Shown here in pieces: positions 17,592-26,831 of a DNA stretch of 64,000 nucleotides (positions within the stretch are counted from its first letter, which is position 1; every line of letters starts with the position of its first letter). The DNA lies in the NCBI GenBank assembly GCA_000023185.1, contig CP001627.1, forward strand, positions 1 to 64,000, given 5' to 3'. The notes beneath the pieces are model-generated. The model saw only the letters and a program-made list of their open reading frames with translations, made no database searches and had not been told where the DNA came from. This DNA comes from Rhizobium leguminosarum bv. trifolii WSM1325 (lineage in GTDB: Bacteria; Pseudomonadota; Alphaproteobacteria; Rhizobiales; Rhizobiaceae). The translations under genes were made by a program, and so were the position numbers.

Positions 17592-17647
17592 CTGCAAAAT
17601 CTGCATTCATTGGCTGCAGTTTCTGCATTTCGCGCGAGCAAGTCAAG
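17592..17647 (-). promoter_or_regulatory. Candidate internal promoter and twin operator before the DGQHR gene
   Basis: Two near-identical 15-mers, CTGCAAAATCTGCAT (17592-17606) and CTGCAGTTTCTGCAT (17614-17628), lie 22 bp apart, about two helical turns. On the minus strand a CTTGACT (17647-17641), good for a -35 box, sits just upstream, but the -10 is poor. This is the only sizeable gap (98 bp) in the minus-strand operon, so a second, regulated promoter is plausible. Confidence 0.45.
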
Positions 17648-17677
17648 TGCGAAAGAACACGCAGATTCGTCGTCCAG

Positions 17678-18691
17678 CTATTTCTTGGGGTTCAACTTCT
17701 GCGCCAGTGTATCAACCCGCCCTGAAAGCTTGCCGAGCTCAAACAGGATTTTCTTGCGGGTTTCATCCTGGGCGTGGTTGAGCGCTGATTCTGTCTCGGG
17801 TAGGGCAAGCCAATTGCGAAATTTGGTGATCTTCTTCAGGGGGGTGTTGTCAGCGCCCGCTTCGACGGCATGATCGAAGGCATCCTCGAACCCTTCGGTT
17901 CCATTGACGAACTTCTGCAACGCTTTCGGCGCCGAACAGATGATTGGCAGGCGGTCGCGGATATCGACGGCCTTCGCAATCTCGTCGCTCTTTATCTTTC
18001 CAACAACGAGGCTGTCGAAAGCCACATTTGCGAGGCGGGCCTTTCTGATTTTCGAGGACTTCAAATATTCGTCGTAATAGCTCCACTTCGCCGTGTCGGC
18101 TTCATCATGGTCGAGCATGAATTGATAAACGGCAATCAGATGTTCGACCTTGCGCTTTGAGAGACCAATTTCGATCGCCAACTTGCCGGTATCGACGTCA
18201 TGGGTTTTATGGCGACGGTAAAGAAAGCCAGCTTGTTCGAAGGGGGCCCAATCCTTCTTTCCCTTGATATGGTATTGGCCCAACAGGGCAAAGATCAAAG
18301 CCTCATCAATGTCCTGCGGCAACAGCCGCACTTTCATGTATCCCCACTTTACAGGATCGTTTTTCGCGAGCGCTCGATAAGCTGCAAGTCGGCTATTGCC
18401 TTCCAGCACTTCCAGGGTGCCGGCCCGCACCACAACCGGATCTGTCAACCCTCCATCCCGCTTGATGTCTTGGATTAACGCTTTCACATGGTCCATATCA
18501 AGGAGTTTGCGCTCGATGTCGGCCTGGCTGGGTTCTTCGCCATCGGATCGCAGGATGGAATAGACACGCGGATTTTCCACGAAGAACTGCAGATGCTTCT
18601 GCGGCAAAGATCCGGTTTCGACAGGCACCTCAACCCCGCGTATTAGGATCGGTTCGCCAGCCTTTAGCGGATGCTTATCCATCGCGTTCAT
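17678..18691 (-). CDS. ParB-like N-terminal domain protein 1
   Basis: The protein has 337 residues. Residues about 20-140 form a ParB/Srx-like domain with PVVVRAGTLEVLEGNSRLAAYRAL, where GNSR corresponds to the G-x-x-R loop that binds CTP or phosphate in this fold. A helical segment (150-200) resembles the HTH part of ParB, and the rest is helical. It has no ParA partner in this operon, so a segregation role is unlikely. ParB-like proteins linked to SNF2 and DGQHR genes are better known from DNA-modification or defence loci. The ATG has a GGAGAAAGA site and overlaps the SNF2 stop by 4 bp. Confidence 0.8.
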   Translation of the reverse strand: MNAMDKHPLKAGEPILIRGVEVPVETGSLPQKHLQFFVENPRVYSILRSDGEEPSQADIERKLLDMDHVKALIQDIKRDGGLTDPVVVRAGTLEVLEGNSRLAAYRALAKNDPVKWGYMKVRLLPQDIDEALIFALLGQYHIKGKKDWAPFEQAGFLYRRHKTHDVDTGKLAIEIGLSKRKVEHLIAVYQFMLDHDEADTAKWSYYDEYLKSSKIRKARLANVAFDSLVVGKIKSDEIAKAVDIRDRLPIICSAPKALQKFVNGTEGFEDAFDHAVEAGADNTPLKKITKFRNWLALPETESALNHAQDETRKKILFELGKLSGRVDTLAQKLNPKK

Positions 18692-20169
18692 TCTTTCTCC
18701 TGCGTGTTGAGTCTTAGCACCTCGCGGATCATGTCGGCGAAGGCGTAGTCTGCGCGTTTATCATATTCCTCGCGGTCGATGTCGCCCTGCCCCAATTGTG
18801 CGGCCAGATGCTTGGCGGACAAAAGCGCGTCGACCCAGGCATCGACCGTATCCATGCCGATTAAATTGGTAACGAAGCAGGGCTTATCCTGCGAAATCCG
18901 ATGAATTCGGTCCTGGGCCTGCAGATAATCGTCGAGGCTGAAGCTGCGATCGTAAAAGACAGCATGGTTGGCGACGGTGAGTGTCAGCCCTTCCTTCGCC
19001 GCACCCGGTGTTGCGACTAGGACTCTGGTTTGAGGATCCGTCTTGAAGGCAGTCAAGGCTTCCTCGCGCTTGGCAATCTCGATGCCGCCATGAACCAATA
19101 CTGCTCCAAATTCTCCAAGGTGGCGACACAGCGCCTCGGCATTCATCGTAAAATTGGTCCAGACAACGATCTTTTCCCGAGCATCGATGGCGCTTGTCAC
19201 GAGCTCATCGAGAGCACGCATCTTGCCCGGCACGGACCTGTAAGCCTGGTCGACCATCGCCGGATTGGAAGCGACTTGGACCAGTCGCAGTAACCGCTTG
19301 AGGATGTCCTCGGCGTCATCCAGAACGGGGCGTCCCTGCCGCACGACGATTGCCGCCAGTTCATCGCGGAACTGGGCATATATTTCCGCCTGCCGCGGTT
19401 CGAGTTCGCATTCCAGATTGCGTATCGTTTTGTCCGGCAGCTTTAGCCCTGCGGTCTTTTTGGTCTCTCTGACTGAAAACGGCCGAACCTTCTCGAAGAC
19501 CGCCTCAAGTTCGTCTGCGAAGGCTTGGGCTCGCCTATCGTCGTTGCGAAGCTCATTACTTAGGTCCAAGTCCCGCTTGAAAGCTGCAAATTCGTCGCCG
19601 AGGCTCTCTCCAAGATCAAGAAACTTGATCTGTGACCATAGGTCATACGGCCGGTTTGCGACAGGCGTTCCCGTCATGATCACTCGGCGAACAAATCCAG
19701 AAGCGAGCACATGCGCTGCCTGGCTGATCTCGGCTTCCGGGTTCTTTATCTTGTGAGCCTCGTCAAGAATCGCGGCGACCTTGCGCGTTTTTAAAAACAG
19801 TTCCAGCCGCTTTCTCTCCGAAACGATGGCTTCGTAATGCATGAGATAGAGGCGGGCCGGACTATTAAACGCATAGAAATTTGCGTTCCGGTCCTGGCCC
19901 AATATTCGCGGGCGAAGATGGCTGTGATCGGCAATCTCGTTGCGCCAGTTCTCAATAAGGCTCTTCTTGGTGACGATCAGGACGGAGTCCGCTACGTCGT
20001 TGGCAAGCCAAAACAACGCGAGATCAAGGCCGATCTTCGTCTTGCCCAAGCCTTGTTCGTGAAAAACCGCGGCATAGGGAAGGTCCTTTACGGCAGCGAA
20101 CGCCTCCATTTGATGCGGGAAGGCCGAGCGTTTGGCGTCAAGGCTTGCGGCTTTCTGTATCCTCAGCAT
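18688..20169 (-). CDS. SNF2-family DEAH helicase/ATPase
   Basis: The 493-residue protein carries the full set of SF2/SNF2 motifs: motif I HEQGLGKTKIG near residue 38, motif II LDEAHKIKNP near 135, motif III MTGTPVANRPYDLWSQ, motif V ATPGAAKEGLTL and motif VI QAQDRIHRISQ near 430. SNF2 proteins translocate along double-stranded DNA and move bound proteins. The protein is the core ATPase only, without an N-terminal targeting domain, so targeting could come from the adjacent ParB-like and PD-(D/E)XK-like proteins. It is separated from the PD-(D/E)XK-like gene by 7 bp and overlaps ParB-like 1. Confidence 0.92.
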   Translation of the reverse strand: MLRIQKAASLDAKRSAFPHQMEAFAAVKDLPYAAVFHEQGLGKTKIGLDLALFWLANDVADSVLIVTKKSLIENWRNEIADHSHLRPRILGQDRNANFYAFNSPARLYLMHYEAIVSERKRLELFLKTRKVAAILDEAHKIKNPEAEISQAAHVLASGFVRRVIMTGTPVANRPYDLWSQIKFLDLGESLGDEFAAFKRDLDLSNELRNDDRRAQAFADELEAVFEKVRPFSVRETKKTAGLKLPDKTIRNLECELEPRQAEIYAQFRDELAAIVVRQGRPVLDDAEDILKRLLRLVQVASNPAMVDQAYRSVPGKMRALDELVTSAIDAREKIVVWTNFTMNAEALCRHLGEFGAVLVHGGIEIAKREEALTAFKTDPQTRVLVATPGAAKEGLTLTVANHAVFYDRSFSLDDYLQAQDRIHRISQDKPCFVTNLIGMDTVDAWVDALLSAKHLAAQLGQGDIDREEYDKRADYAFADMIREVLRLNTQEKE

Positions 20170-20176
20170 GGCGACC

Positions 20177-20596
20177 TCAGCAAACTACAGCCCTCATACG
20201 GTCAATAACAACGGTCCGAGTCTGAGCCTCAATGAACGGCGCCTTGAGCTGTGATAATAGCCGGCGTGCCGTCGCCGCCGCGCTCAACGGTACGCTCAAG
20301 ACGAAAATACCATTCGGCGTTTGCGACAAATAGCCGAGGAAGGCCTGGATTTGGACGCGTGTATGGTCGGTCTCAAGATCGGCCTTCGTCTTCGCCTCAC
20401 CGATCAGCGTTGCCGTTGTTGGGACGTCCGTGGCATACAAATCAGGAACGTAGCCATTGATCCTTGGCGGCCGTTCGCCTCTGACCGGTCGGACGGCGTC
20501 ATTCCGTAAGCAAAGGTTGCTTCGTTGGCCGAGTTCGATTTCGGCATAAACAATCAATGCATCGACCAATCTGGCATGGACGGCTGTCTCACCCAT
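20177..20596 (-). CDS. Small PD-(D/E)XK-like nuclease
   Basis: The protein has 139 residues. The arrangement GYVPDLYA, then about 12 residues, then TLIGEAKT fits the D...ExK core of PD-(D/E)XK nucleases. HTRVQIQAFLGYL then supplies the helix with Gln often seen next in the VRR-NUC and Holliday-junction-resolvase-like branches. A nuclease partner for the SNF2 helicase is a sensible inference. It could also be an inactive fold member, since the call rests on a short motif. Gaps to its neighbours on both sides are under 8 bp. Confidence 0.65.
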   Translation of the reverse strand: MGETAVHARLVDALIVYAEIELGQRSNLCLRNDAVRPVRGERPPRINGYVPDLYATDVPTTATLIGEAKTKADLETDHTRVQIQAFLGYLSQTPNGIFVLSVPLSAAATARRLLSQLKAPFIEAQTRTVVIDRMRAVVC

Positions 20597-20600
20597 AACA

Positions 20601-21647
20601 TCAGCCCAGTTTGAGGCTTAATACCAATTTGCTCAGTTCCGCCTGAGCGTCGATCAACGCCTGAGCCGTTTCACCGCCGGGGTCGGCTTCAATACGCTGA
20701 TGCTCATCGTAGCGAAGAGCCGCAATCTGGGTCACCAGTGCCCGAGCAAGCTGTCCGAGTTGAGCCTCCTGCAGCGTTTTCGTCAGGTCCGGCTTTTCAA
20801 GGACAGCTTCCGCTTTCTTGATACCGTCCTTGAGGAATATTTCTCGGGCTTTTTCATTGCGCAAAACGCGAGGCAAGACGCGCACCTTTTGCAAGGGGTG
20901 CAATTTACCGCCGTGGATCCACCGCGCAAAATCGAAACAATCGAAGCCGGCTTGATTGATTGCCTGCTTTATCCCTGCTTTTTGTAACTCCACAAAGCCG
21001 CTGAAGCGTGTTGTGTCGAACTCCCCATCTTCCCCCACTACGGGGCGGTAATACTTTTCAATGTCGGCGTAGGCGTTGATGCTCTCAAGCACCTCAGACT
21101 GGCGTCCGCCGCAATAATCAACGATGGTGGCAAAGGGAAGGTGCTCCTGCGTCCTCAGCTCGTAAAGATATTTCGCCTTCGAATATGGATCCCATGGTCG
21201 GGTTCCCACCAGGTGTATCTGAAGCCTGATCGCATGAACGGACGCCTCGTCAATCTCGTCATGAACGAGCGACGGAATATGCGTCCAGCTGCCTTTGACA
21301 CCATCGTCGAGGAAGCTTTTATAGAGCGCCACCCTGGTGTTGCCTTCGACGCAGACAAGCGTGCCATCGGCCCGGCGATTGAGGATCACCGGCTGGATAA
21401 TGCCGCCGTTCGTCAGGATGGATTGCTTCAGCTTTTCGAATGTGGTGCTGCTTGAACTGCCTGGCTCTTCCTCGTTACCGGCTCCGAGCGCCAGGTAGAT
21501 CGCCTCGGGTGAGGGATTGTCTCCGTACATTTCAAGGAACTTGCGGATGCGGGGGTTTGAGCGATCGAGCTCGATCGTGTCCACTGCAATATTTTGATGT
21601 GTACCCGCATTGACCAATTTGATTCTCCCCCCGCTGTTGCTAGACAT
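20601..21647 (-). CDS. ParB-like N-terminal domain protein 2
   Basis: From the ATG at 21647 the protein has about 348 residues; an upstream GTG at 21731 would give 376. The ParB/Srx-like core (about 20-130) includes QPVILNRRADGTLVCVEGNTRVALYKSF, whose EGNTR matches the G-x-x-R loop. A helical region with an HTH-like segment (LPFATIVDYCGGRQSEVLESINAY) follows. It differs strongly from ParB-like 1, so this is not a recent duplication. It is the first gene of the minus-strand operon and is divergent from the UvrD-like helicase gene. Confidence 0.78.
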   Translation of the reverse strand: MSSNSGGRIKLVNAGTHQNIAVDTIELDRSNPRIRKFLEMYGDNPSPEAIYLALGAGNEEEPGSSSSTTFEKLKQSILTNGGIIQPVILNRRADGTLVCVEGNTRVALYKSFLDDGVKGSWTHIPSLVHDEIDEASVHAIRLQIHLVGTRPWDPYSKAKYLYELRTQEHLPFATIVDYCGGRQSEVLESINAYADIEKYYRPVVGEDGEFDTTRFSGFVELQKAGIKQAINQAGFDCFDFARWIHGGKLHPLQKVRVLPRVLRNEKAREIFLKDGIKKAEAVLEKPDLTKTLQEAQLGQLARALVTQIAALRYDEHQRIEADPGGETAQALIDAQAELSKLVLSLKLG

Positions 21648-21799
21648 TTTAGTGTTGACCTGCAGGCGATTCCAAGCAGCAACATGAGTCCGGCCGCAAC
21701 TTTTAGTGGACAGCATTAACATAGCGGGCACAGTGCCGCAGAATAACTACCGGCACCGTGGTGAATTGCCATGGTTGGCCTGAGGTTTGGGGGGTAAGC

Positions 21800-24466
21800 T
21801 TGAGCGAGCATGAAGCGCAGATCGAAGCAGTGGCAAACGAAAGCCTCGAAAGCTTCGCAATGATATCCGGTACGGCTCGCGACCATTTGGAAGCTGCACG
21901 TGCGCCATCTATTCAAATTGCCGATAACAGCTGGACCAATCCGAATGCTGACCAAAACCGCAGGCGTATCGACCAAGAGAACGCCGAAACTCATCGTTTG
22001 CTGATCGAAGAACCCGCCATTGCCCGGGTGAGGGTCACCGATGAGGACGGTGCGACCACCGATTATTACATCTGCCGCACGAGCCCCGTCCCCCTCACAA
22101 ACAAGGGCATAAAGCTTGCCAGTTATCGCTCCCCGGTTGGTAGGCTCGCCTCGCTTCCTGTCGGCTCGGATCATACCCTTTTTAGAGACGGCCGCCCCGT
22201 TACGGTCGAAGTCGTGGAATTTGCCCGCTTCCAGCCACGAGTAGTCGATGGCCAATGGGATGCGCATAACGCCGTTGTCGCCGGGGGCGACTATGGTCCA
22301 CTGAGCATCGAATCGTTCCGCCGGTGGCTGGAGCGGATCCTGCCCGATGTCGATGCGAGTGTGCTCGACGCCTTGCTGGAAGAAGAAAATGCAGCCGCCA
22401 TTATCCGCGCGGGCTTGCATCGAAGCGTCATTACCAGAATGGATCTGCGCGACCAGCCGTTGCTCGACCAGTACCAGGACGAAATTTTCCGCCTTCCGCT
22501 AAACAGCAGGCTGCTTTTGCTGGGCGCTCCGGGAACCGGCAAAACGACGACCCTGATCAAAAGGCTCGGCCAAAAGCTTGATATCGCCTTCCTCGAAGAG
22601 GACGAGCGCCGCGCCATTGGCGCGACATCGCCGAGCCGTGAAAGTGATTACGCTCGCGACTGGATCATGTTTACCCCAACTGAACTCCTGAAACTCTACG
22701 TCAAGGAGGCATTCAATCGCGAAGAAATCCCAGCGCCCGACGACCGCATCAGCACCTGGTCAGACTACCGCGAGGAACTCGCGAGGAACACTTTCCCCAT
22801 CCTCCGCTCGACCTCTAATTCAAGCAGCTATGTTCTGAAGGACAACGCGCTGACATTGGGGCCGGGATCTCAGGATGATGCGATTGCCTGGTTCGAGGAT
22901 TTTGACCAATGGCAAAGGGCAGCGTTCTGGGATGAGATGCGCAGTTCCGCAACAGCTTTGAGCGAACAGGCCGCGCCCGATGTCGCCCAGGTCGGGGCAC
23001 GACTTTCTTCTGCCATCGGTCCGCAAGGGAGCGAAAGCACGCAGGTATTTGTCAGTCTCCTTCCCATTGCCGAAGACATCAGGGCCATGGTGGAGGCGCG
23101 CAAGGCCGCCACAGACACCGAATTGAAAAAGTCCCTGAACCTGCAGGTTAACCGGGACAGGGGCTTTCTCGACAGTTTTGGAGCCTTCATCGAAGGCTTG
23201 TCCGATGTGACTGACGACGCGGATGATCAGGACGAAGATGAAGAGGAGACAAACCAGCCGCGCGTCGGCAGAGCGGCTGCGATGAACCACTATCTCCGGG
23301 TCCTGCGGACGCAGGCGCGAGCACGCGCGCGTCGAAGGAATGTTCCGAAAGCCAGCCGTACCGGCCGCATTATCGATTGGCTTGCCGGCCGGATGCCGGC
23401 CGACCCGGATTTGCAGCGCATCGGAGAAAGTCTCGTGGTGCAATCCGCACTCAGATGGTTCGTCAATCCGGTGCGCCGCTACGTCGACGGTGTCCCGCAA
23501 CGCTATCGCCGCTTTCGCCGCATCAGGCAGGCAGAGGGATTGTGGTTCGCTCCGGACGGACATGCAGTGACGGACCTTCATCCCCTGGAAGCAGATCTCA
23601 TCCTGCTCGCCATGATGCGCAGTTCAGACGAACTCGTGCGCCGAGCCCGACGGCTTGATACGCCGGAAAATCCGGCTCAGCGGATTCTGACGCGCATGAG
23701 CGAACTTTACCGGACTCAAGTCCTCGTTGACGAGGCAACGGACTTTTCTCCCATACAGCTTGCCTGCATGTCGATGCTCGCCCGACCCGTGAGCCGTTCG
23801 TTCTTTGCTTGCGGTGACTTCAACCAGCGGGTAACGGCATGGGGGACCCGGTCGCTCGAGCAAATGAAATGGGTGTTGCCAGATATTGATAATCGGTATG
23901 TTTCAATTGCCTATCGGCAAAGCAAAAAACTTCACGCCCTAGCCCGCCAACTAGTCGCCCTTGATGGAGATAGTGCCGCGGAAGTTGCCCTTTCTGACTT
24001 CGCTGACAACGAAGGCGTATCGCCGGTCCTGGGAACGGGAATGAGTGACCTTGCAGAAACGGCACGCTGGCTCGCAAACCGGATCATTGAAATCGAGGAG
24101 ACCGTTCGCGAACTCCCGTCCATTGCCGTTCTAGTCAACAGTGAAGTTGATGTCCGCCCGATTGCCGACGCTCTGGGAGAGGTTCTCCTGGATAATAACA
24201 TTCGCGTCATCCCGTGCCCCGATGGTCAAGTCCGCGGTCGAGAGGGCGCAGTCCGGGTCTTCAATGTCGAACATATTAAGGGGCTTGAGTTCGAGGCCGT
24301 CTTTTTCGTGGGCGTCGACACATTAGCGGCCAATTTACCCGACCTATTCGACAAGTACCTGTATGTCGGGGCAACACGTGCGGCATCGTATCTGGGGTTG
24401 ACCTGCGATCAATTTTTGCCGGATCGTGTCAAACACCTCGAACCGCTCTTTGAGCAGAAATGGTAG
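21800..24466 (+). CDS. UvrD/Rep-like SF1 helicase, large
   Basis: The frame is open from a GTG at 21758; a TTG at 21800 after GGGGGGT looks the better start, giving about 888 residues. Helicase motifs are clear: Walker A LGAPGTGKTTTL near residue 241, motif II VDEATDFSPIQL near 642, motif III GDFNQRVTAWG, motif V GLEFEAVFFVG near 827 and motif VI LYVGATRAASYLG near 853. A 220-residue N-terminal extension and a long insertion between motifs I and II, with an acidic stretch DDADDQDEDEEET, have no assignment. It is transcribed divergently from the ParB-SNF2 operon and probably shares its control region. Confidence 0.85.
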   Translation: MSEHEAQIEAVANESLESFAMISGTARDHLEAARAPSIQIADNSWTNPNADQNRRRIDQENAETHRLLIEEPAIARVRVTDEDGATTDYYICRTSPVPLTNKGIKLASYRSPVGRLASLPVGSDHTLFRDGRPVTVEVVEFARFQPRVVDGQWDAHNAVVAGGDYGPLSIESFRRWLERILPDVDASVLDALLEEENAAAIIRAGLHRSVITRMDLRDQPLLDQYQDEIFRLPLNSRLLLLGAPGTGKTTTLIKRLGQKLDIAFLEEDERRAIGATSPSRESDYARDWIMFTPTELLKLYVKEAFNREEIPAPDDRISTWSDYREELARNTFPILRSTSNSSSYVLKDNALTLGPGSQDDAIAWFEDFDQWQRAAFWDEMRSSATALSEQAAPDVAQVGARLSSAIGPQGSESTQVFVSLLPIAEDIRAMVEARKAATDTELKKSLNLQVNRDRGFLDSFGAFIEGLSDVTDDADDQDEDEEETNQPRVGRAAAMNHYLRVLRTQARARARRRNVPKASRTGRIIDWLAGRMPADPDLQRIGESLVVQSALRWFVNPVRRYVDGVPQRYRRFRRIRQAEGLWFAPDGHAVTDLHPLEADLILLAMMRSSDELVRRARRLDTPENPAQRILTRMSELYRTQVLVDEATDFSPIQLACMSMLARPVSRSFFACGDFNQRVTAWGTRSLEQMKWVLPDIDNRYVSIAYRQSKKLHALARQLVALDGDSAAEVALSDFADNEGVSPVLGTGMSDLAETARWLANRIIEIEETVRELPSIAVLVNSEVDVRPIADALGEVLLDNNIRVIPCPDGQVRGREGAVRVFNVEHIKGLEFEAVFFVGVDTLAANLPDLFDKYLYVGATRAASYLGLTCDQFLPDRVKHLEPLFEQKW

Positions 24467-24511
24467 GGTGGTGAATTCGGTCCGGGAAAGTAGCGGTTGT
24501 CTTGGAATAGA

Positions 24512-25645
24512 TTACAAAATCCCCCACGCCCGAAACCTCCCCCTCCCCGTCATCTCCCTCAGCCCCAGCTCGCCCACAATCCGCCGCGCCGCCTGCGGCG
24601 TGACGCCGAGCGTCTTCGCCACCATCTTCGCCGACACCAGGGGCCGTGCCATCACCAGGCCAACGAGCTCCGGCAATTTCGAAGACGTTCGTCGCCCCTC
24701 CAGCTTCCGCTCCATCATTTTGCGGGCCAGCGCCAGCCGGTCATGCTCCTTCAGCCCTATCTCGGCGGCCGCGATCAGCCCTTGGGCGATCGCCAGCAGC
24801 CGGGTCTCCCGATCACGATGCCTGCGCCGATCGACGGGTATGGTTTTCAGCCCGAGGTTGATGGCGACCAGATGGGCGCCGGTCATGATGCCGGCTTTGC
24901 GCAGGATCGAGGCGCACAAAAGCCGGCCGAGCCAGGGCGCATGCTGCAGCACCAAAATCTCGTTCCAGGCATCGAGGGCGACGATCGCCTGCAGCACCGC
25001 CGGCAGTTCTTGGGCCTGCCGCAACACAGCACGCCATTTCTCCAGCCGCTCCTCCTCGTCCCAGTCGAGATCATAGACCAGCGGATCCTTTTCGGCAGCA
25101 CGGCTTGGACGCTTAGCGTCCTCGATCGCGGCTTCGGATCGAGCAAGCACCGCATCGATAGCGGCATAGTCGACGCCGGGCAGATTTTTCGCCTCGTCAC
25201 TATCCTCCCCCTTCCCTTCCGGACCGGCCGCGACCGCGGGCCGAATGACGCGGGCCGTCCCCGCCTCGTCCCCGCCGCCCGACCTGATCTCCGAGGTTTT
25301 CCGCAGCGATCGGATACCCTCTACCGACGACGCCCAGTCCGGCGACTGCGCGGCGATGCGCCGGCGGGTGCGCAACACGTCGCGGGCGATTGTCAGCTCA
25401 TGGGTCGGGGTGCGAATATCCCGCGTGGCGTCGTGGAGGACGAGGTCCTCGAGGTGAACCAGTTCGCCGTCAATCCACAGCGAGGCGCAGGCGTCGGTGA
25501 ATTGGGATCGTTCGAGAAAGCCCGCCCCAACCGGCGAACGTGCAATCCGCTCGTCGAGACGCGTGAGCGCCACACCAGCGTCGAAAGCCGGTCGCATCAA
25601 CGCTGTCATGCTGATTTTCGCAAGATCATAAGTCATTGAAATCAT
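24512..25645 (-). CDS. RHE_PE00001-family protein (DUF1612 with C-terminal HTH)
   Basis: The 377-residue protein resembles a family often found on Rhizobium plasmids. Residues 1-110 are an N-terminal domain ([20 protein letters not shown] ... [11 protein letters not shown]), then comes a low-complexity spacer, and about 190-320 are DUF1612. The last 50 residues form a helix-turn-helix ([24 protein letters not shown]). It is probably a DNA-binding regulator. In-frame ATGs at residues 4 and 13 are alternative starts. Its stop is 46 bp from the end of the UvrD gene, convergent, which marks the right edge of the helicase block. Confidence 0.85.
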   Translation of the reverse strand: MISMTYDLAKISMTALMRPAFDAGVALTRLDERIARSPVGAGFLERSQFTDACASLWIDGELVHLEDLVLHDATRDIRTPTHELTIARDVLRTRRRIAAQSPDWASSVEGIRSLRKTSEIRSGGGDEAGTARVIRPAVAAGPEGKGEDSDEAKNLPGVDYAAIDAVLARSEAAIEDAKRPSRAAEKDPLVYDLDWDEEERLEKWRAVLRQAQELPAVLQAIVALDAWNEILVLQHAPWLGRLLCASILRKAGIMTGAHLVAINLGLKTIPVDRRRHRDRETRLLAIAQGLIAAAEIGLKEHDRLALARKMMERKLEGRRTSSKLPELVGLVMARPLVSAKMVAKTLGVTPQAARRIVGELGLREMTGRGRFRAWGIL

Positions 25646-25825
25646 GGTAAACGATTTGCTAAAGGAACACTAGTAGCTTATTACGGTTCCTCACATGGCA
25701 TGGTTGGCGGTTGAGGCTCTAACCATCGATAAGTAACGTTTATCGGAAGTGATACGTACAGATGGATTGTACGCACGGGTTTACGGTGCTATCGTGCAGC
25801 TTGAGAGGCAAAATCGGAGCGCACG

Positions 25826-26116
25826 ATGTCCCAGACCAGCTACAAGATCAGCGAAGCGCGGAAAAATTTCGCCGAGGTGCTCGAGCGCGCCAACCAGGGC
25901 GAAGAAATCATTATCATGCGGGGCAGTGAGATCTATGCCCGCATCGGCCCAGCCGATGGCGGCAAGCGCCCCTTCGGCTTGCTGCGCCAGCGCGGCCTGC
26001 CCGACGACCTGTTCGACGAGGTCGATGCCGAACAAGTGGCAATCGACGCCGGCGATTGGAACGATGATGTCGGCGTCTGGCAGGGTGGTCCATCCGAGCG
26101 CGAGCCCCAGCCATGA
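25826..26116 (+). CDS. Phd/YefM-type antitoxin
   Basis: This 96-residue protein has the N-terminal Phd/YefM DNA-binding fold (YKISEARKNFAEVLERANQGEEIIIMRG) and an acidic, tryptophan-containing C-terminus that would wrap the toxin. Phd antitoxins repress their own operon and neutralise the partner toxin. The toxin gene follows with a 4-bp ATGA overlap, typical for type II pairs. Confidence 0.9.
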   Translation: MSQTSYKISEARKNFAEVLERANQGEEIIIMRGSEIYARIGPADGGKRPFGLLRQRGLPDDLFDEVDAEQVAIDAGDWNDDVGVWQGGPSEREPQP

Positions 26117-26490
26117 AGATTCTGCTCGACAGCCACGCTGTCTACTGGTGGACAATCGGTAGCGAGCGGCTGTCCGGGATGGCCCGGTCGCTGACCGAGG
26201 ACAAGGCCAACAGCGTCCTCGTCAGCGCCGTGTCCTTCTACGAGCTCGACAACAAGATGCGTTTGAAAAAGCTCGATCTTAGGCCGCAGGAACTGCGCGC
26301 TGCCGTCGCTGACAGTGGCCTACAGACACTTGCCATCACCGACCTGCACGCCGAACTGGCGGCAAGCTTCGACTGGGATCACCGCGATCCCTGGGACCGC
26401 ATTCTCGCCGCCCAGACGCGGTTGGAACATTGTGCCTTCGTGTCGCTCGACACCGCCTTCGATGCGGTGCTGCACGAACGGGTATGGTAA
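26113..26490 (+). CDS. PIN-domain toxin (VapC-like)
   Basis: This 125-residue PIN protein has the conserved acidic residues: D6 in LLDSHAVYWW, E in SFYELDNK, the pair in DPWDRILAAQ and a late D in SLDTAFD. Such toxins cleave tRNA or rRNA when the antitoxin is lost. The partner is the overlapping Phd-type antitoxin. The gene is followed after 11 bp by another antitoxin-like gene. Confidence 0.9.
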   Translation: MKILLDSHAVYWWTIGSERLSGMARSLTEDKANSVLVSAVSFYELDNKMRLKKLDLRPQELRAAVADSGLQTLAITDLHAELAASFDWDHRDPWDRILAAQTRLEHCAFVSLDTAFDAVLHERVW

Positions 26491-26501
26491 GGAGGTTGGT
26501 G

Positions 26502-26831
26502 ATGATGATATTCGCTGATGTCCAGGAAGCCGCGGAACGCTTGGAGGAGCTCATCGAATTGGCCCGTCAGGACGAGGTCTATGTGTGCCGGGACGGACGA
26601 CCTGTTGCAAGGCTCACCGCGTTTTCTTCGAGCCCTGTTCTCGGATCTGACCAGCCCACGAAGAGCCTTGGCGACGGGGTAGCGGCCGCTTCAGCCAGCA
26701 GGATCGCCGAGGCCGGAAGACCTTCTTCGCTCGATGATGTCTGGGCTATTGCTGCGACAGGCAGGCCGAAAGACGTGGATCTGACGTCCGCGCACGATGA
26801 CTTCTACGACGCAGACGGCGCGCCGCGATGA
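26502..26831 (+). CDS. Orphan Phd-like antitoxin
   Basis: The ATG at 26502 has a GGAGG site at 26491-26495 and gives 109 residues. The first 45 residues (FADVQEAAERLEELIELARQDEVYVCRDGRPVARL) show the Phd-like pattern; the rest is acidic and flexible. No toxin gene follows. Instead its last 4 bp overlap the start of a recombinase gene. It may be a second antitoxin for the PIN toxin upstream, or a regulator of the recombinase. Confidence 0.7.
   Translation: MMIFADVQEAAERLEELIELARQDEVYVCRDGRPVARLTAFSSSPVLGSDQPTKSLGDGVAAASASRIAEAGRPSSLDDVWAIAATGRPKDVDLTSAHDDFYDADGAPR

Noticed and set aside
14930..24466. The island as a Dnd phosphorothioation or Dpd deazaguanine system
   Set aside because: Only a DGQHR/DndB-like gene is shared; the sulfur-transfer genes and the transglycosylase-like gene are absent.
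24497..25639. A 380-codon open frame antisense to the DUF1612 gene
   Set aside because: It is a mirror frame of a GC-rich gene; the sequence is Pro/Arg/Gly/His-rich low-complexity without domains, while the other strand gives a recognisable protein.
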